The notes under the pieces were generated by a model. It was not told where the DNA came from and searched no databases. It saw only the letters and a list, made by a program, of their open reading frames with translations. DNA of 64,000 nucleotides, taken from contig NZ_RXYB01000011.1 of the NCBI RefSeq assembly GCF_008086615.1, positions 1 to 64,000 on the forward strand, written 5' to 3'. Below, one piece after another: positions 45,061 through 53,684 of this stretch. Numbering within the stretch: position 1 is the first letter of the stretch; each line of letters starts with the position of its first letter. The DNA comes from Acetobacterium tundrae (GTDB lineage: Bacteria; Bacillota; Clostridia; Eubacteriales; Eubacteriaceae). Position numbers and translations under genes: made by a program.

Positions 45061-45093
45061 CCGAAACTAACCGGTTCTGACATTTTAAATCCC
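45061..45093. repeat. 33-bp direct repeat, right copy (fused to IS3 orfB)
   Basis: A 31/33 copy of 38703-38735, joined directly to the truncated IS3 orfB. The following 140 bp (45094-45233) has no recognisable gene. The copy carries part of the APH-like coding frame out of context, so it marks a recombination junction. Confidence 0.85.
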
Positions 45094-45233
45094 GTTCATC
45101 ATGTTTGCGGATTGCTCCACAAACTATGGCTGATGAACGGAGAAGACGGGAACGGCAGCTGGGGCAGTAAATAGGCATGGTCCGAAATTAATTCGCCTTT
45201 CGGAACGATTGCGAATCACTTGAACCCAATCAC

Positions 45234-45271
45234 ACCGATATTTTTTGATTTTCTATCAAGTTAATATCGGT
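45234..45271. terminator. Terminator-like hairpin after the FtsX-type permease gene
   Basis: The outer arms ACCGATATT/AATATCGGT and inner arms TTGAT/ATCAA (on the minus strand) form a nested hairpin 7 bp after the permease stop at 45278. A T-run follows on the plus strand only, so its use as a minus-strand terminator is less certain. Confidence 0.5.
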
Positions 45272-45277
45272 TTTGAA

Positions 45278-47860
45278 TCACATCATGTCATCTCGAAGCG
45301 CATCGATGATATTTTCCTTTTTTATCTTGCTAACGGAATACAGCATTGTAATGAACACCACAAAGAGCACGCTGAATACGCTGATTGCCATACTGCCCCA
45401 CGGGAACACAAAATCGATATTGTCTGTCCCGCCGAGGACCATCCCTTTGTAAATCAGCCAGGAAGCGATTGCCGCGATGGGAAGCCCGAAGAGCAGCGCC
45501 CTCAGGCCATAAAAGACACACTCGAAATTCATCATCTTTTGGAAATCGCGGTCGGACATCCCCACCGAGCGGAGCATCGCAAGCTCCCGCCGGCGCAGCT
45601 TGATATTGGTAGAAATCGTGTTGAACACATTGGCAACCGCAATCAGCGAAATCATAATGATAAAAGTATAAGCGAACACGTTGGCAATAAAGATGTAATT
45701 GCGGCTCTCGTCAAGCATTTTATACGTATTGTACAGGTTGTAATCGGCAGTAATTCCCGCGCCCTGAATCATCGTTTCCATTTCAGCCGTCGACTGGGTA
45801 GGATTCTTTGACCGAAAGGTCAAGCCCTTAACAGCCACCTGAGTATCGGTAGTTTCAAACTTCTCTTTGAGCGAATAGGGAGCCATCACTCTAAAAAAGA
45901 ACGGATTATTCGACCCGGAGTTTCCCGGGACCGGCAGTGTATCTGGGGGTACGGTCTCGACAAAGGTCACGCTGATGTTTTGCCCCGATTCTGTTATTGG
46001 CTCGCCATTTGTTTCGGGAGCAATGGTAAGATTCAGAGAAGAACGCGTGAACAGATCACTAAGCTGGTCAACCTCCGCCTTCTGATTGGCCTGGCCTTCC
46101 ACTTTGGCAACGGCGATCAGTTTCGCATTTGGTCCAGTATATTCTTCAGCAGGCAAGCCCAAGCCGTTTAATATATTCAGATAGGTACTGTCATCAAGAA
46201 ACTGGATGTCCATAGGCAGATTAACCGTTTCATCCGGCGCATGGGAACCAATATTTTGCCAGTAATCATTGGAAAGATCGCTGGCTTTAGCAACGCATGA
46301 ATACTTCATCAGCGATTGATACGCGCTTTCGTAAACGCCGTCGGCGGTTTTTAGTTTGTCGTAAAGCGGCAACATTTCACTATCATCCATGTTCTGGGTG
46401 GCAAAACCGATGTCATAGCTCGTAACCTCTACTGAACGCTCCGCCGCCTGTTTCATATCCGTTACAAAAGCACTAGCTGAGATAAACAACACGACGCTTA
46501 AACCCAGTGAGAGCACGATGCTGCGATAGCCTTTCTTGTTTCGTTTAAAATTCTTTTGCGCCAGGGTTCCCTCCAAACCGTAAAGTCGCTGGGCCAGTTT
46601 TGATGTTTTCACGGCTTTGGATTCGACCTTGATTTCGTTGGTCTGGCGAATACTCTCCATTACTGGCGTGTTTGCGGCCTTCCTAGCTGGGATATAGGCC
46701 GAAATCAGAATCGTAACCATGCTAACCGCCGCTGCAATGACAATGACGGGTATGGACACGGTCAGGGTTAAAGGAACGTTACTGTACATGACGTTTCCGA
46801 AATTTCCGGCGACAACGGAAATCACCAGGCTGATACTGGCGATGCCGACCATAACCCCAATCGGGATGCCGACCGCACCAATACAAAGCCCCTCAAACAG
46901 CACCGAATTTCGCAGTTGCTTTGCGGTGGCGCCCACCGATGAAAGAATTCCGAACTGCCGGGTGCGTTCATTCAGCGAGATGTTAAAGGCGTTATAAATT
47001 AGAAAAATCGAGCCGATCATGATGATGGCAACCAAAATGCCGCCAACCGCATACAAAAACATGTTGAACACGTTATCGTCTGAAAGACCCATGAAGCGCA
47101 GCACATTATCGTTGAAAACATAGCTATAGTTTCCTGCTGTGCTGTTGGCGTAAGCGTGAACCCCACGCGGGTTTGTCAGCGTGACAAAGAGGCTGAAGCT
47201 GTCCGCTTGATTTTGGGCATCGGCTTTCGTTATTAAGGTATATCCCGGTGCGGTCGACTCTTCAAAGCCGGGTCTTTGGCAGATACCGACAACCGTGTAA
47301 GTTCGCTCATCTTTTGGCACCAGTGTTTCACCCCCGGAAGTGTAAGGATCGTGTTGACCGAGCGTCTCGTTGCCACTGATGCGGCTGCCGACAGCAAGTG
47401 AAAGCGTGTCACCCACCGCGAATTTAACACCGCCATTGGCGGCGACGCTCCCCGAAACAAGAATCTCTCCGCTGTTTTCAGGCAGCCTCCCGGAAATCAG
47501 GTTGATGGACAAGGTATCAAAGGCTTCATCGTTTAAACCAGCGATAAAAAGATAGGGTTTGTCGGGGTTTTTACCGCCGTCAAGTGTTGCGTAACCGACA
47601 TTCTCAAATGCCGTGGTGTTAGCGACGCCCTCGTCGTGGCTTCGTTCCTGGACGAAAGAAGCAGGGACGTCCAAAAACTCAACGTGCCAATCGCCGTATT
47701 TCTGGGCCGCGCCGTTGGCCAGATAGTTCAGCAGGGAAACGCCAAAGGTAGCGACGGCCGTGATCATGGCGGCGGACAGAACAACTCCGACAATCGTGAC
47801 AATCGTTCGGGTACGGCTTTTTTTCAAGCTTTGCAGGGTAACTTTGTTGAAAATGTTCAT
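45278..47860 (-). CDS. MacB/FtsX-family ABC transporter permease
   Basis: 860 residues. An N-terminal membrane helix (about 15-40) and a MacB-like extracytoplasmic domain precede a first FtsX domain (about 255-400: IMIGSIFLIYNAFNISLNER, RQFGILSSVGATAKQLRNS). A second extracellular domain leads to the C-terminal FtsX repeat (about 735-860: LRRRELAMLRSVGMSDRDFQ). This is typical of permeases that export or sense antimicrobial peptides or handle lipoproteins. Its start overlaps the ATPase gene by 4 bp. The DNA is visibly richer in G+C than the flanking regions, suggesting transfer. Confidence 0.9.
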   Translation of the reverse strand: MNIFNKVTLQSLKKSRTRTIVTIVGVVLSAAMITAVATFGVSLLNYLANGAAQKYGDWHVEFLDVPASFVQERSHDEGVANTTAFENVGYATLDGGKNPDKPYLFIAGLNDEAFDTLSINLISGRLPENSGEILVSGSVAANGGVKFAVGDTLSLAVGSRISGNETLGQHDPYTSGGETLVPKDERTYTVVGICQRPGFEESTAPGYTLITKADAQNQADSFSLFVTLTNPRGVHAYANSTAGNYSYVFNDNVLRFMGLSDDNVFNMFLYAVGGILVAIIMIGSIFLIYNAFNISLNERTRQFGILSSVGATAKQLRNSVLFEGLCIGAVGIPIGVMVGIASISLVISVVAGNFGNVMYSNVPLTLTVSIPVIVIAAAVSMVTILISAYIPARKAANTPVMESIRQTNEIKVESKAVKTSKLAQRLYGLEGTLAQKNFKRNKKGYRSIVLSLGLSVVLFISASAFVTDMKQAAERSVEVTSYDIGFATQNMDDSEMLPLYDKLKTADGVYESAYQSLMKYSCVAKASDLSNDYWQNIGSHAPDETVNLPMDIQFLDDSTYLNILNGLGLPAEEYTGPNAKLIAVAKVEGQANQKAEVDQLSDLFTRSSLNLTIAPETNGEPITESGQNISVTFVETVPPDTLPVPGNSGSNNPFFFRVMAPYSLKEKFETTDTQVAVKGLTFRSKNPTQSTAEMETMIQGAGITADYNLYNTYKMLDESRNYIFIANVFAYTFIIMISLIAVANVFNTISTNIKLRRRELAMLRSVGMSDRDFQKMMNFECVFYGLRALLFGLPIAAIASWLIYKGMVLGGTDNIDFVFPWGSMAISVFSVLFVVFITMLYSVSKIKKENIIDALRDDMM

Positions 47861-48540
47861 GAGCGCACTCGTTCGTCTCGCACGACTTTGCCGTCTGATA
47901 TGCCGATAATGCGGTCTGCCTGCAGGGCGATATTTTCGTCATGGGTGACGAGCAGCAGGGTCTGTCGATATTTTTGATTGCTTAATTTCAGCAGATTGAT
48001 AATTTCATGTCCATTGCGGCTGTCCAAACTGCCCGTTGGTTCGTCGGCAAGCATGACCGCCGGGGCGTTCATCAAAGCGCGTCCGATCGAAACCCGTTGT
48101 TGCTGACCGCCAGAAAGCTGATTGGGTAAATGCGTTTTGCGATCATTTAGCCCAAGCAGTTTGAGTAAGTCATCAAGCCGTTCCTCGTTGACCTTGCGCT
48201 TATCCATCAGGATCGGCAAGCTGATGTTTTCCACCACATTCAGAGTGGGAATAAGGTTGTGAAACTGATAAATCAGTCCGACCTGGCGTCGCCGGAAGAT
48301 GGCGAGTTTTTCATTGTTTTGGGCATAGACATCCTGCCCATCCAAATATACCTTTCCGCTTGTCGGCACATCCACACCACCGATGATGTGAAGCAATGTG
48401 GATTTTCCGGAGCCTGATGAACCGATGATTGCTGTAAATTCCCCCTTTTCAATTGTAAGTGAAACATGGTCAAGCGCGGTAACTTGGTTTTCGTCCTTAC
48501 CGTAGACCTTGCATAGATTTTCAATTTTTAAAAACTCCAT
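47857..48540 (-). CDS. ABC transporter ATPase (MacB/LolD type)
   Basis: About 227 residues. Walker A GSSGSGKST, Q-loop YQFHNLIPTLNVVENI, signature LSGGQQQRVSIGRA, Walker B VMLADEPTGSLD and switch histidine VTHDENIA are all present. The ATG at 48540 has AAAGGAG 9 nt upstream. It overlaps the permease gene by 4 bp and powers it. It lies downstream of the two-component genes on the same strand, which probably control it. Confidence 0.95.
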   Translation of the reverse strand: MEFLKIENLCKVYGKDENQVTALDHVSLTIEKGEFTAIIGSSGSGKSTLLHIIGGVDVPTSGKVYLDGQDVYAQNNEKLAIFRRRQVGLIYQFHNLIPTLNVVENISLPILMDKRKVNEERLDDLLKLLGLNDRKTHLPNQLSGGQQQRVSIGRALMNAPAVMLADEPTGSLDSRNGHEIINLLKLSNQKYRQTLLLVTHDENIALQADRIIGISDGKVVRDERVRS

Positions 48541-48622
48541 TATGTGAGTCTCCTTTCTCATGGTTTACCCATATAATAGAACATTCAACTTACATCTCTG
48601 TGACTTTCAGGTGAGAGATTCG

Positions 48623-49612
48623 TCACTTAGGGAAACGGATGGCAAATATCGCGCCGCCCTGGGGGTGATTTTTGGCGGTAATCGTCCCTCCCTGCCAGGT
48701 GATAATCATCTTGCAGAGTGCTAATCCAATCCCGTATCCTGTCGCGTTGGGATTTTTCCCACGAAAAAATCGGTCGAACAGGCAGGGTAAATCTTCTTTT
48801 TCAAAGCCTGCACCGCTATCGTGGATGGTAATCTCGGTAAACAGTGGATTGTCCGTGCCGACAATCTCAATCTTCCCGTTCTCGCCAGCGCTTTCAATGC
48901 AATTTTTAAGGATGTTTTGAATGGCTTCTGAAAGCCAACCAAAGTCGCCCTGAATCATTATCCCTTTCGGAGCATCTATTTGTAAATCAATCGTGTGCAA
49001 TTCCATGGGGATTAAAAACGGGCGAAGCACAGCACCGATCAAGTTGTTGACATCGATCTGTTCGCTTTGGAACACCACAATACCCGCGTCCAGGCGGGAT
49101 AATTTCAAAAGGGAAGTAAGCAGCCAATCCATTTGGATCAGCAATTCCTCTGTTTCCCGCATCAATGCTTTCCGGTCATTTTTATCAGGGTTTTTCTCTA
49201 ACAACGATACAATCAGATTCACGGATGTCAGCGGAGTGCGGAGCTGGTGAGCGATGTCAGCCAGCGAATCGGCGAGATGTGCTTTTTCTTTTTTTAATGC
49301 GTCATTTTGCTCCTGAATACGCAGCGTCATTTTTTTTATCTCACTTTGCAAAATGGAAAGTTCGCCCTCGTCCGATTCACCAATATACAGATGGTCAGCG
49401 TTATGAAGCACCCGATCGATTTGATCTGAAATCTGCGCAATGCTTTTGTATCGGGCTTTGGTAAACGCGAAAAACGCGGTGCCAAAGGCAGCGGCAGAAA
49501 AGATGGCCAGGATTCCCGCCGCCGTATTAATTACAAATCCCAGTATGACAGCGGTGACAGCTATTAAGGAGAACAAAATGGCAAATTGTCGAACCGCTCT
49601 ATTCCGAAGCAT
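48623..49612 (-). CDS. Sensor histidine kinase
   Basis: About 329 residues. Two membrane helices at about 7-50 are so close that little is exposed outside, as in intramembrane-sensing kinases. A HAMP-like linker follows. The phosphorylated histidine is in IAHQLRTPLTSVN, and the ATPase domain has N-box IQNILKNCIESAG, G1 DSGAGF and G2 GYGIGLALCK. The start at 49612 overlaps the response-regulator gene by 14 bp, so the pair is co-translated. It probably senses the same envelope stress that the downstream ABC transporter relieves. Confidence 0.92.
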   Translation of the reverse strand: MLRNRAVRQFAILFSLIAVTAVILGFVINTAAGILAIFSAAAFGTAFFAFTKARYKSIAQISDQIDRVLHNADHLYIGESDEGELSILQSEIKKMTLRIQEQNDALKKEKAHLADSLADIAHQLRTPLTSVNLIVSLLEKNPDKNDRKALMRETEELLIQMDWLLTSLLKLSRLDAGIVVFQSEQIDVNNLIGAVLRPFLIPMELHTIDLQIDAPKGIMIQGDFGWLSEAIQNILKNCIESAGENGKIEIVGTDNPLFTEITIHDSGAGFEKEDLPCLFDRFFRGKNPNATGYGIGLALCKMIITWQGGTITAKNHPQGGAIFAIRFPK

Positions 49613-50285
49613 CCTCGCCCCCCAATCGATACCCCGTCCCACGAATGGTCAGAATAATTTGCGGGCTTGCGGGGTCGTTCTCAATCTTCTCTCGCAAGCG
49701 TTTGACGTACACGGTCAATGTATTGTCATTGACAAACTCGCCCGTCGCGTCCCACAATTCGTCAAGTAGCCTGCTCCTCGTAATAATAATTTTGGGGTTG
49801 CTAATAAACACTAGCAGCAAGCGGTATTCTAATGCTGAAAGAAAAACCTCGTTGCCGTTTTTTTTCACAACGCCGCTTGTCGTATCGACATGAAGCCCGC
49901 GGATTTCAAAAGCCGACCCAGAACGCCCACTTTTTCGCATGGCAGTTCTAATTCGCGCAATCAGTTCGCGCGGACGAAAAGGCTTAGTGATATAGTCGTC
50001 CGCACCCATATTCAACCCGGTAACAACACTTGCCTCATCGCCGTAAGCCGTCAGAAAAATAACGGGAATATCTTGCGTTTCTTTGATTTCCGTGCAAACC
50101 GTAAAGCCATTACCGTCCGGCAACGAAATATCAACAAGCGCCAAGTCAAATTTATTCCCGGCAAGCACCGCCAGGGCGTCGCCCCTTGTCGGGGCGTGGG
50201 TAACTGTAAATCCCTCCGAGCGGAGCAAAAGCATAAGATTTTTTGCGATTGACTTATCGTCCTCAACCAAAAATATTCGTTTCAT
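49599..50285 (-). CDS. OmpR-family response regulator
   Basis: 228 residues. The receiver domain (1-115) has the acidic pair EDD near residue 8, the phosphorylated aspartate in LALVDISLPDG, and the TAYGDEAS and TKPFRPRELIARI switch regions. A winged-helix DNA-binding domain follows at about 130-225 (DNTLTVYVKRLREKIENDP; ILTIRGTGYRLGG). It pairs with the kinase that overlaps its end and probably activates the ABC genes downstream. Confidence 0.95.
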   Translation of the reverse strand: MKRIFLVEDDKSIAKNLMLLLRSEGFTVTHAPTRGDALAVLAGNKFDLALVDISLPDGNGFTVCTEIKETQDIPVIFLTAYGDEASVVTGLNMGADDYITKPFRPRELIARIRTAMRKSGRSGSAFEIRGLHVDTTSGVVKKNGNEVFLSALEYRLLLVFISNPKIIITRSRLLDELWDATGEFVNDNTLTVYVKRLREKIENDPASPQIILTIRGTGYRLGGEDASE

Positions 50286-50377
50286 TTTTCTACCATCCTT
50301 TACTTTACTGCTCCTATATCGTCCGTCAGCCGGTTTTTCAGTGTCAACCGGAACAAGCCATGTATTTCCCTTAAAAA

Positions 50378-51367
50378 TTAATCAATAAGGTCATTCTGGA
50401 AACTTGAAAGATGCTCATACGGAAGAATAAGTCTTCCGCGGTAGAGTCCGCAACCATCGTTGATAAGGGAATTATTCACTGCTGAAAACATGTTTACATC
50501 CAATTTTGATAATTCAAGCTGCTGCAATATGATCCCTCGTTCATATGCATCATCAAAATAAATATTTTCTCCTTTTGGTATTGCATCTCGTCTGGCTCTT
50601 TCACTTTCCTGTCGTTTTTCGTAACCAAAATGATTAGCAGGACCAATCTCAGCAAAATCGTCCATTTCTTTTGTGCGAAGTTGTACTTCTACATAACAAC
50701 GGGCAATGTTATCATAAAATGTTATATGCAATGAACGATAGCCATTAGATTCTGTATTTGCAATATAATCCCGATAATACGGGCTTACGCTCTCTTCTAA
50801 TAAGAGCGATATTTTCTGATCTGTTAAAGAAGACATTTCTGCAGTAAACCCGCGTTCCTCCAAGAAACCAGGCAACTGGTTGGCAACATCATATAGATAT
50901 TTTATTTCTTCATCCGCGTAAGTCTCCCCTTCTTTCAGATGACATTTTGGAAGAGAAATCACGATTCTGTATGCAATCAAGTCCCGAAAACAATTTACTG
51001 AGTTTTTCAGTTCAGGAAGAGAAGGGTAATTGCCGTGTTGAGTATAATAATCGTAAATATATTCCACAATGTATCCATTAAATTTTGCTTCGGCGCGGAT
51101 CAGAGATTTAATTCGTCCCTTAAAAGTAAATGCCAGAAAAGGATATTCATTTGCCATAAGTTTATAGAATTCCCGAATTCGCTGTGATTGCGAAGTCAGG
51201 AATTCGTTGTGCTCCAAAAGTTCTGCAATTTGAAGCAGAAAATTACTATGCAAAAGATCAATCTGATTATTAGTTTTTTTAGCCGACTGTTTTAAATCCT
51301 CAGAATATCTCTGTAAAATCTTAAGAACGGTATCCCCTGAATATAAGTAATCATTTAATTTTTTCAT
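50378..51367 (-). CDS. RelA/SpoT-domain nucleotide pyrophosphokinase (synthetase only)
   Basis: 329 residues. The core (about 80-250) carries the alarmone synthetase motifs FKGRIKSLIRAEAKF, FRDLIAYRIVIS, SNGYRSLHIT and VEVQLRTKEMDDFAEIGPAN plus HFGYEK. These match the ATP-binding, GTP-binding and catalytic positions of RelA/SpoT enzymes. No HD hydrolase, TGS or ACT domain is seen, so it is a small-alarmone-synthetase-like protein with an N-terminal helical extension of about 80 residues and a C-terminal tail. It should make (p)ppGpp or a related nucleotide; a toxic role is also possible in this superfamily. It stands alone. Confidence 0.8.
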   Translation of the reverse strand: MKKLNDYLYSGDTVLKILQRYSEDLKQSAKKTNNQIDLLHSNFLLQIAELLEHNEFLTSQSQRIREFYKLMANEYPFLAFTFKGRIKSLIRAEAKFNGYIVEYIYDYYTQHGNYPSLPELKNSVNCFRDLIAYRIVISLPKCHLKEGETYADEEIKYLYDVANQLPGFLEERGFTAEMSSLTDQKISLLLEESVSPYYRDYIANTESNGYRSLHITFYDNIARCYVEVQLRTKEMDDFAEIGPANHFGYEKRQESERARRDAIPKGENIYFDDAYERGIILQQLELSKLDVNMFSAVNNSLINDGCGLYRGRLILPYEHLSSFQNDLID

Positions 51368-51867
51368 AATATTTTCTGCATCTGTTCAATTTTTTCACAG
51401 AAGCACTTTCCTTTCCAAAGTGTTTGAACATCAATTATCAAATGATAATCAGAATGTCCAACTCATTTTATCGCTCACACAAAATAAAATATATAGGTTA
51501 TAGTTAATTGTACAATAAAATTGTAGGCAAGTAAAATAAGAGTAATAAATAATAAAAAATGGAGATCTACTCAAGAACTTATCCAGTCCATGAAATAGTT
51601 ATACTAATGAATTCAAGAACCAGATGAAGATTGATTGTTCCAATTGAGAATCGTGAAATACAACAGAATTGTTCAGCTCCCCCTGCTTATTCGATTTTAG
51701 GCAATTTAGTTTTATTTTTTACCAATAAATCACTTTTATAATTCATTTTAAATAAAAAAGCGACTAAATATTTCTATTTAGCTGCTTTTCGCGGCGGGTA
51801 AATTTCAAGATTGTTTGTTAGGCATCCCATATCTTCTATATCCCTGTTCTTTTATGACAAAGGTAGA
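51368..51867. other. 500-bp intergenic region
   Basis: AT-rich. Apart from the terminator at 51754-51789 and the promoter area of the RelA-like gene, I see no gene, RNA or repeat. Short open frames lack ribosome binding sites. Confidence 0.5.
51754..51789 (-). terminator. Terminator of the DJ-1/PfpI gene
   Basis: On the minus strand AGCAGCTAAAT pairs with ATTTAGTCGCT (one mismatch), followed by six T. It lies about 80 bp after the stop at 51868. The stem closely resembles those at 24722 and 29776, suggesting a favoured terminator sequence in this genome. Confidence 0.8.
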
Positions 51868-52506
51868 TCAGTTTTCATTGCTAGACGGCAAAGTTTGCAT
51901 GAGGGCAAAGAAATGTTTAGGATCACCGGTACTAAAATATTCATACCAAGATTCCAGTGTGTTTGATTGAAAAACATCTAAATGCTCAATAATTTGTTTC
52001 GCCCACAACAAAGCTCCGGTGGAACTTGCAGTAATAAGGTTGTTATCCGCTACAGATGGCTTGTCTATATAAAAACTTTGTCCTTTATAACCAGGAGAAA
52101 CCATTTCAAGAAATCCCGGTCCATTACTGGTATGTGGACGCTTGTCCAATAGCCCAAAGTTGGCAAGCGCAGCGGTAGCCCCACAGATAGCACAGACCGT
52201 AGCGCCTAAAGAGAGAAATTCGCTTGCTTTTTCGATGATAGCGCCATGCTTTGGGTCGTTCCATGTATCTGCGCCCGGTAATAGCAGCATGCTTGTTTCA
52301 CTCACAACAATATTATCAATTAAGCAATTGGGCACTATTGTCATCCCGCCCATGGTATTGATTGGCTCTTTAGAATAACTAACCGTTTTGAGCGATACAC
52401 GTGGCTCGCCCTTTTTGAAAAATCGACCAGAATTCAGCTCCGAAATAGCATACCCCAGTTCCCAGTCGGCTAAAGTATCAAGAACATAAACATAGATTGT
52501 AAACAT
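51868..52506 (-). CDS. DJ-1/PfpI-family protein
   Basis: About 212 residues with the class I glutamine amidotransferase-like fold of the DJ-1/PfpI family. The nucleophile elbow carries the cysteine in TVCAICGATAALANFG (about residue 107), and a conserved acidic residue lies near the start (TLADWELGY). The start at 52506 is set by TAGGAGG about 6 nt upstream; an upstream in-frame ATG is rejected. The family includes chaperones, deglycase-like and amidase-like proteins, so the reaction is uncertain. It is divergent from a WYL regulator. Confidence 0.85.
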   Translation of the reverse strand: MFTIYVYVLDTLADWELGYAISELNSGRFFKKGEPRVSLKTVSYSKEPINTMGGMTIVPNCLIDNIVVSETSMLLLPGADTWNDPKHGAIIEKASEFLSLGATVCAICGATAALANFGLLDKRPHTSNGPGFLEMVSPGYKGQSFYIDKPSVADNNLITASSTGALLWAKQIIEHLDVFQSNTLESWYEYFSTGDPKHFFALMQTLPSSNEN

Positions 52507-52560
52507 AAATTTCCTCCTAATAGGTAGATTGATTTGTTTGCTTGTTATTATACCTTGTAA

Positions 52561-52592
52561 TTGTTGACAACAGTATGGCAACAATCTATAAT
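52561..52592 (+). promoter_or_regulatory. Consensus promoter of the WYL regulator with overlapping operator-like repeat
   Basis: TTGACA (52564-52569), a 17-bp spacer and TATAAT (52587-52592) give a perfect sigma-A promoter. TTGTTG (52561-52566) and CAACAA (52579-52584) form an inverted repeat overlapping it. That is consistent with autorepression and control of the divergent DJ-1 gene. Confidence 0.75.
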
Positions 52593-52624
52593 GATAACAA
52601 GAAATTTTGGAAGGCGGCTATCCG

Positions 52625-53557
52625 ATGAAAGTTGACAGGCTTATTAGCATTATTATGATACTCCTTGATAAAAAGCGTATCGGTGCACAGGAGTTAGCAG
52701 ATATGTTTGAAGTTTCACCCCGAACAATCTACCGCGACATAGATACGATCAACATGGCGGGTATTCCTGTTCGCGGGGCATCTGGAGTGGGCGGCGGCTT
52801 TGAAATCATGCAGAAATACAAGATTGATAGAACGGTTTTTTCGACTGCCGACCTTTCCGCTATCTTGATGGGGCTTTCCAGTCTTTCCAACATGATACGA
52901 GGTGATGAACTGGTAAACGCCCTTGCGAAAGTCAAGAGTTTTATCCCCGCTGACAGAGCGAAAGACATTGAATTAAAAGCAAATCAAATAGTTATCGATT
53001 TAAGTCCGTGGATGGGCAACAGGAACGTACAACCATATTTAGAAATTATCAAAACAGCCTTACAGGAAAGCAAGCTACTTTCGTTTGAATATGCAGACCG
53101 CTACGGAAATAAAACCGCACGAACAGCCGAGCCGTATCAGCTTGTATTGAAAAGTAGTCATTGGTATTGGCAAGGGTATTGCCATAAAAGAAATGATTTT
53201 CGCTTATTCAAACTATCCCGCACATCAAACCTACAAATAAAAGAGGAATTTTTTACACCACGGGATTATCAAAAACCGCAGTTAGATTTTATGGATATTT
53301 TGGCAACGATGCAAACAGAAATCAAAATTCGTATTCATAAATCGGTCATGGACAGAGTACTCGATTATTGCACTTATGAACACTTTTCGCCAGACGGTGA
53401 TGAGCATTACATTGTTAGTTTTCCTTTCATAGAGAACGAATACTACTACAATATTCTTTTCAGTTTTGGGGATAAATGCGAGTGTTTAGAGCCGTTACAT
53501 ATCCGCACAAAAATGAAGCATAGAATACATGATATAGCTACCTTATACGAAAACTAG
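52625..53557 (+). CDS. HTH_11/WYL-domain transcriptional regulator
   Basis: About 310 residues. A winged helix at about 1-60 (IGAQELADMFEVSPRTIYRD) precedes a WYL domain at about 140-230 (LQESKLLSFEYADRYGNKTA, HWYWQGYCHKRNDFRLFKLS) and a WCX-type C-terminal domain. WYL proteins sense ligands such as nucleic acid or nucleotides and repress or activate divergent genes. The ATG at 52625 follows GGAAGGCGG. It probably controls the DJ-1/PfpI gene. Confidence 0.92.
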   Translation: MKVDRLISIIMILLDKKRIGAQELADMFEVSPRTIYRDIDTINMAGIPVRGASGVGGGFEIMQKYKIDRTVFSTADLSAILMGLSSLSNMIRGDELVNALAKVKSFIPADRAKDIELKANQIVIDLSPWMGNRNVQPYLEIIKTALQESKLLSFEYADRYGNKTARTAEPYQLVLKSSHWYWQGYCHKRNDFRLFKLSRTSNLQIKEEFFTPRDYQKPQLDFMDILATMQTEIKIRIHKSVMDRVLDYCTYEHFSPDGDEHYIVSFPFIENEYYYNILFSFGDKCECLEPLHIRTKMKHRIHDIATLYEN

Positions 53558-53684
53558 AACAATGTCCCTTGGAAAGATGAGTTCAGTCAACTATCGATGT
53601 CGTCTAGGATTAGTATCATGAAAACGTTAATGTCAAATAGGTAGCACATATTTTATGTTAAAAATTCATGAGAAAACACCTTCA

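Noticed and set aside
45245-45811. 188-codon plus-strand open frame opposite the FtsX-type permease
   Set aside because: Antisense shadow of the GC-rich permease gene; His/Glu/Arg-rich composition is typical of such shadows.
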